A DNA stretch of 64,000 bases from an uncultured Pseudomonadota bacterium (lineage in GTDB: Bacteria; Pseudomonadota; Gammaproteobacteria; Steroidobacterales; Steroidobacteraceae). The position numbers and the translations under genes are program-made. The stretch lies in contig CAIKMS010000008.1 in the NCBI GenBank assembly GCA_903828595.1, forward strand, positions 248,001 to 312,000, read 5' to 3'. Below the pieces are notes generated by a model. The model searched no databases. It worked only from the letters and a program-made list of their open reading frames with translations, and had not been told where the DNA came from. Shown here piece after piece: positions 62,219 through 64,000 of the stretch. Every line of letters begins with the position of its first letter. Position 1 is the first letter of the stretch.

Positions 62219-62901
62219 CCAGCTCTACGCCTAATCCCCCTGTCGCCAATCCCAGCACCCCGCTGCCCTACAATTACGTGGTGATTGAAGGGCCCATAGG
62301 CGTGGGTAAGACCAGTTTGACTCGACGCTTGGCGGAAGCCTACAGCGGTGAGTTGGTCTTAGAGCAGGCCGAAGAAAACCCGTTTCTTGAGCGATTTTAT
62401 CGTCAGCCTAAGACCGCAGCCCTGCCAGCACAGCTGTATTTTTTGTTTCAGCGTTCACGCCAGTTGCAGGCGTTACGGCAAAACAGTTTATTTAAACCGC
62501 TGCGACTGGCCGATTACCTGCTGGAAAAGGATCGCTTGTTCGCACGCGTGACCTTGGATGATGAGGAGTACTCCTTATACGAACAGGTCTATGAGCGGCT
62601 GGCCTTGGATGCGCCACGCCCGGATCTGGTGGTTTATTTACAGGCACCGGTGGATGTACTGCAGGAGCGCATCGCGCGGCGCGGTATCCGTTATGAGCAG
62701 AGCATGGAGCGCGACTACCTGCAAAAGCTGGTGGACGCTTACGCGCAGTTCTTTCATCACTACGACAGCTCACCGCTTCTGATTGTGAATGTCGCCGAAA
62801 TTGACTTTATCGATAACCCCGCACATTTTGAGCAGCTGCGAGCCGAGGTGGCGCGGCCGCGTCGCGGCCGTCACTACTTTAATCCCTACAAAGCCGATTA
62901 A
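62215..62901 (+). CDS. Deoxynucleoside kinase
   Basis: 228 residues, dNK/dGK family. P-loop VIEGPIGVGKTSLTRRLAE, LVLEQAEENPFLERFY, the LADYLLEKDRLFARVTLDDEE segment (D-R-S/L region), and LVVYLQAPVDVLQERIARRG with the lid Arg residues. Phosphorylates deoxynucleosides for salvage; which one is not determined. GTG start at 62215, overlapping folK. In related organisms such a kinase is found between folK and the pan genes. Confidence 0.87.
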   Translation: MTSSTPNPPVANPSTPLPYNYVVIEGPIGVGKTSLTRRLAEAYSGELVLEQAEENPFLERFYRQPKTAALPAQLYFLFQRSRQLQALRQNSLFKPLRLADYLLEKDRLFARVTLDDEEYSLYEQVYERLALDAPRPDLVVYLQAPVDVLQERIARRGIRYEQSMERDYLQKLVDAYAQFFHHYDSSPLLIVNVAEIDFIDNPAHFEQLRAEVARPRRGRHYFNPYKAD

Positions 62902-62991
62902 CCGGCGCAGCGAGCCCCGAGCTGCGGGCAGGCAAGTCCCTAAGCTAAGCCCCAGGTGCCTAGCGACCGGATATCGGCGATACTTAAGATT

Positions 62992-63879
62992 ATGTCTACT
63001 GTAAATCACCCACGAGTCGCCACGATTAGCCGCTTAGCGAAGGTGCAAGAGCAGTTGTCAGCCTGGAAAGAGGAGCAGTTGAGCCTCGCGCTGATTCAAT
63101 CGCACGGCGCTATCCATCGTGGCCACCAAGCGCTAATCAAGGCGGCCTTAAAAAAGGCCGATCGTGTGGTGGTCTGCATTTACGAAAACCCGCTGCGGTT
63201 TGGCTCACAAAAAGCGCCCGCGCATCTGGCGCGTTCGGCCGACAAAGACGCCGAAGCGATCGCCGAGGCCGGCGGGCACTTGGTGTTTTCACCGGCTGAC
63301 TTTGATTTGTTTCCCGGCGGGATTGAAGCCGGAACCCGTGTGGAGGTCGCCGAGTTATCGACTATTTTGTGCGGTCGACTGCATCCTGGGTATTTCAGCG
63401 CCGTGAGTACGGTATGGGTAAAGTTAATTCAGGCCTTGCGACCCGACGTTATCGTCGTTGGTGAAAAGGACTACCAGGAGTGGATCATCCTACGACGCGT
63501 GTTAGTCGATCTGCTCTCACCGGTTGGCCTGTTGGCAGTGCCCACACTGCGCGAGCACGACGGGTTAGCGTTGTCCAACACGAATCGGTTGCTGGCGCTG
63601 CGCGAGCGTAACGTGGCCTCGCGCTTGTATGAAACGTTGCAGCACTTGCGCAAGCGTTTGGAGAAGGGCGATCGGGATTATGCGGCTATTCAAGATACCG
63701 GCATGAAGATGCTCGAGCGTGCAGGCTTGGTGCCTGAGTACGTCTCGGTGCGTCAAGCCAGTGATTTGGCTCCGGCGCGGGCCCAAACCGCACACTTCGT
63801 TGTGCTGGCAGCAGCCACCCTAGGCGCTTGTCGATTAACCGACGGCGTTTTGTTTCGTGCCGAGGGCGCGTCAGGCTAG
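62992..63879 (+). CDS. Divergent PanC-like (pantoate-beta-alanine ligase family) protein
   Basis: 295 residues with the PanC fold and layout. The HxGH motif is present (HGAIHRGHQAL, 38-48). The usual PTMG before it is IQSHG; NPLQF is NPLRF (Arg69 in place of the pantoate-binding Gln); RPGHF is HPGYF (134 Tyr); GEKDYQ is kept; and SSRN is SNTN, losing an ATP-phosphate Arg. It follows folK and the deoxynucleoside kinase; no panB or panD is beside it. It could be a weakly conserved PanC or a paralogue with another substrate. ATG 62992 is preferred to GTG 62956 from alignment with PanC N-termini. Confidence 0.75.
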   Translation: MSTVNHPRVATISRLAKVQEQLSAWKEEQLSLALIQSHGAIHRGHQALIKAALKKADRVVVCIYENPLRFGSQKAPAHLARSADKDAEAIAEAGGHLVFSPADFDLFPGGIEAGTRVEVAELSTILCGRLHPGYFSAVSTVWVKLIQALRPDVIVVGEKDYQEWIILRRVLVDLLSPVGLLAVPTLREHDGLALSNTNRLLALRERNVASRLYETLQHLRKRLEKGDRDYAAIQDTGMKMLERAGLVPEYVSVRQASDLAPARAQTAHFVVLAAATLGACRLTDGVLFRAEGASG

Positions 63880-63885
63880 ATTGGA

Positions 63886-64000
63886 TTAAAGGTTTCGCGC
63901 CTGATGCGAAGCGAGCGCCCATTGCGCGTGCTCGCGCACTAAGGCTGAGGCGCTATTAACGCCTAAGCTTAAGCTTTGCAGAACGTCAGGGGTGCTCGGT
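63886..64000 (-). CDS. queG: Probable epoxyqueuosine reductase, C-terminal end only
   Basis: The minus strand is open from the window edge to a TAA at 63886, 37 residues. It ends SASALVREHAQWALASHQAR, which matches the V-R-E-H-x-x-W-A-L ending of QueG proteins. Cobalamin and [4Fe-4S] domains are outside the window, so the call rests on this short tail. Convergent with the PanC-like gene, 6 bp apart. Confidence 0.55.
   Translation of the reverse strand, partial: PSTPDVLQSLSLGVNSASALVREHAQWALASHQARNL

Noticed and set aside
62902-62991. A short or degraded panB between the deoxynucleoside kinase and PanC-like genes
   Set aside because: The 90-bp gap is too small and shows no panB remnant in any frame.

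Overview
The window is 64 kb of dense chromosome, about 57% GC by eye, from a gammaproteobacterium. The evidence is gene content and order: aceE-aceF-lpd, metG-rnfB-nth, mrp-dcd, purM-purN beside DUF2066-hda-DUF2069-wrbA, valS-holC-pepA facing lptF-lptG, and pcnB-folK. The arrangement resembles the Xanthomonadales/Nevskiales side of the class. Genus is not determined.

Layout. 1-3 kb: 5' end of a cytochrome P450 gene, head to head with a phosphopantetheinyl transferase gene, then a DUF374 acyltransferase and a His-rich CDF metal exporter. 3-11.6 kb: a GAF-PAS-PAS-GGDEF-EAL regulator, nadC, a PuuD-like membrane protein, grxD, and the coupled cluster M17 peptidase-pyrC-rnt. 11.8-20 kb: pyruvate dehydrogenase aceE-aceF-lpdA, with an extra lipoyl domain on E3, convergent with a two-component system. 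20-28 kb: a long minus-strand run of HEAT-repeat Ser/Thr kinase, pilT, pilU, metG, rnfB and nth. 28-35.8 kb: mrp, dcd, purine genes, hda and a small lipoprotein. 35.9-37.7 kb: an accessory patch holding an AbiEi/AbiEii pair with a near-consensus promoter, beside a 5'-truncated acylphosphatase remnant. 37.7-43.9 kb: lytic transglycosylase, proS, pssA, a family-4-like uracil-DNA glycosylase, rimI and prfC. 43.9-47.9 kb: TgpA transglutaminase-DUF58-MoxR. 47.9-56.9 kb: valS, holC, pepA, lptFG and small membrane proteins. 57-60 kb: GNAT, pentapeptide, GFA, exported RidA and free-Met-sulfoxide reductase genes. 60-64 kb: tRNA-Glu(CTC), pcnB, folK, a deoxynucleoside kinase, a divergent PanC-like protein, and the 3' end of a probable queG.

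Most of this is housekeeping. The stretches most worth a second look are the kinase-PilT-PilU block lying between metG and mrp, which are adjacent and divergent in E. coli; the PanC-like enzyme with several replaced active-site residues and no panB beside it; the AbiE/acylphosphatase junction; and the tandem 15-bp repeats before the GNAT gene. No insertion sequence, integrase, CRISPR array or rRNA gene was seen.
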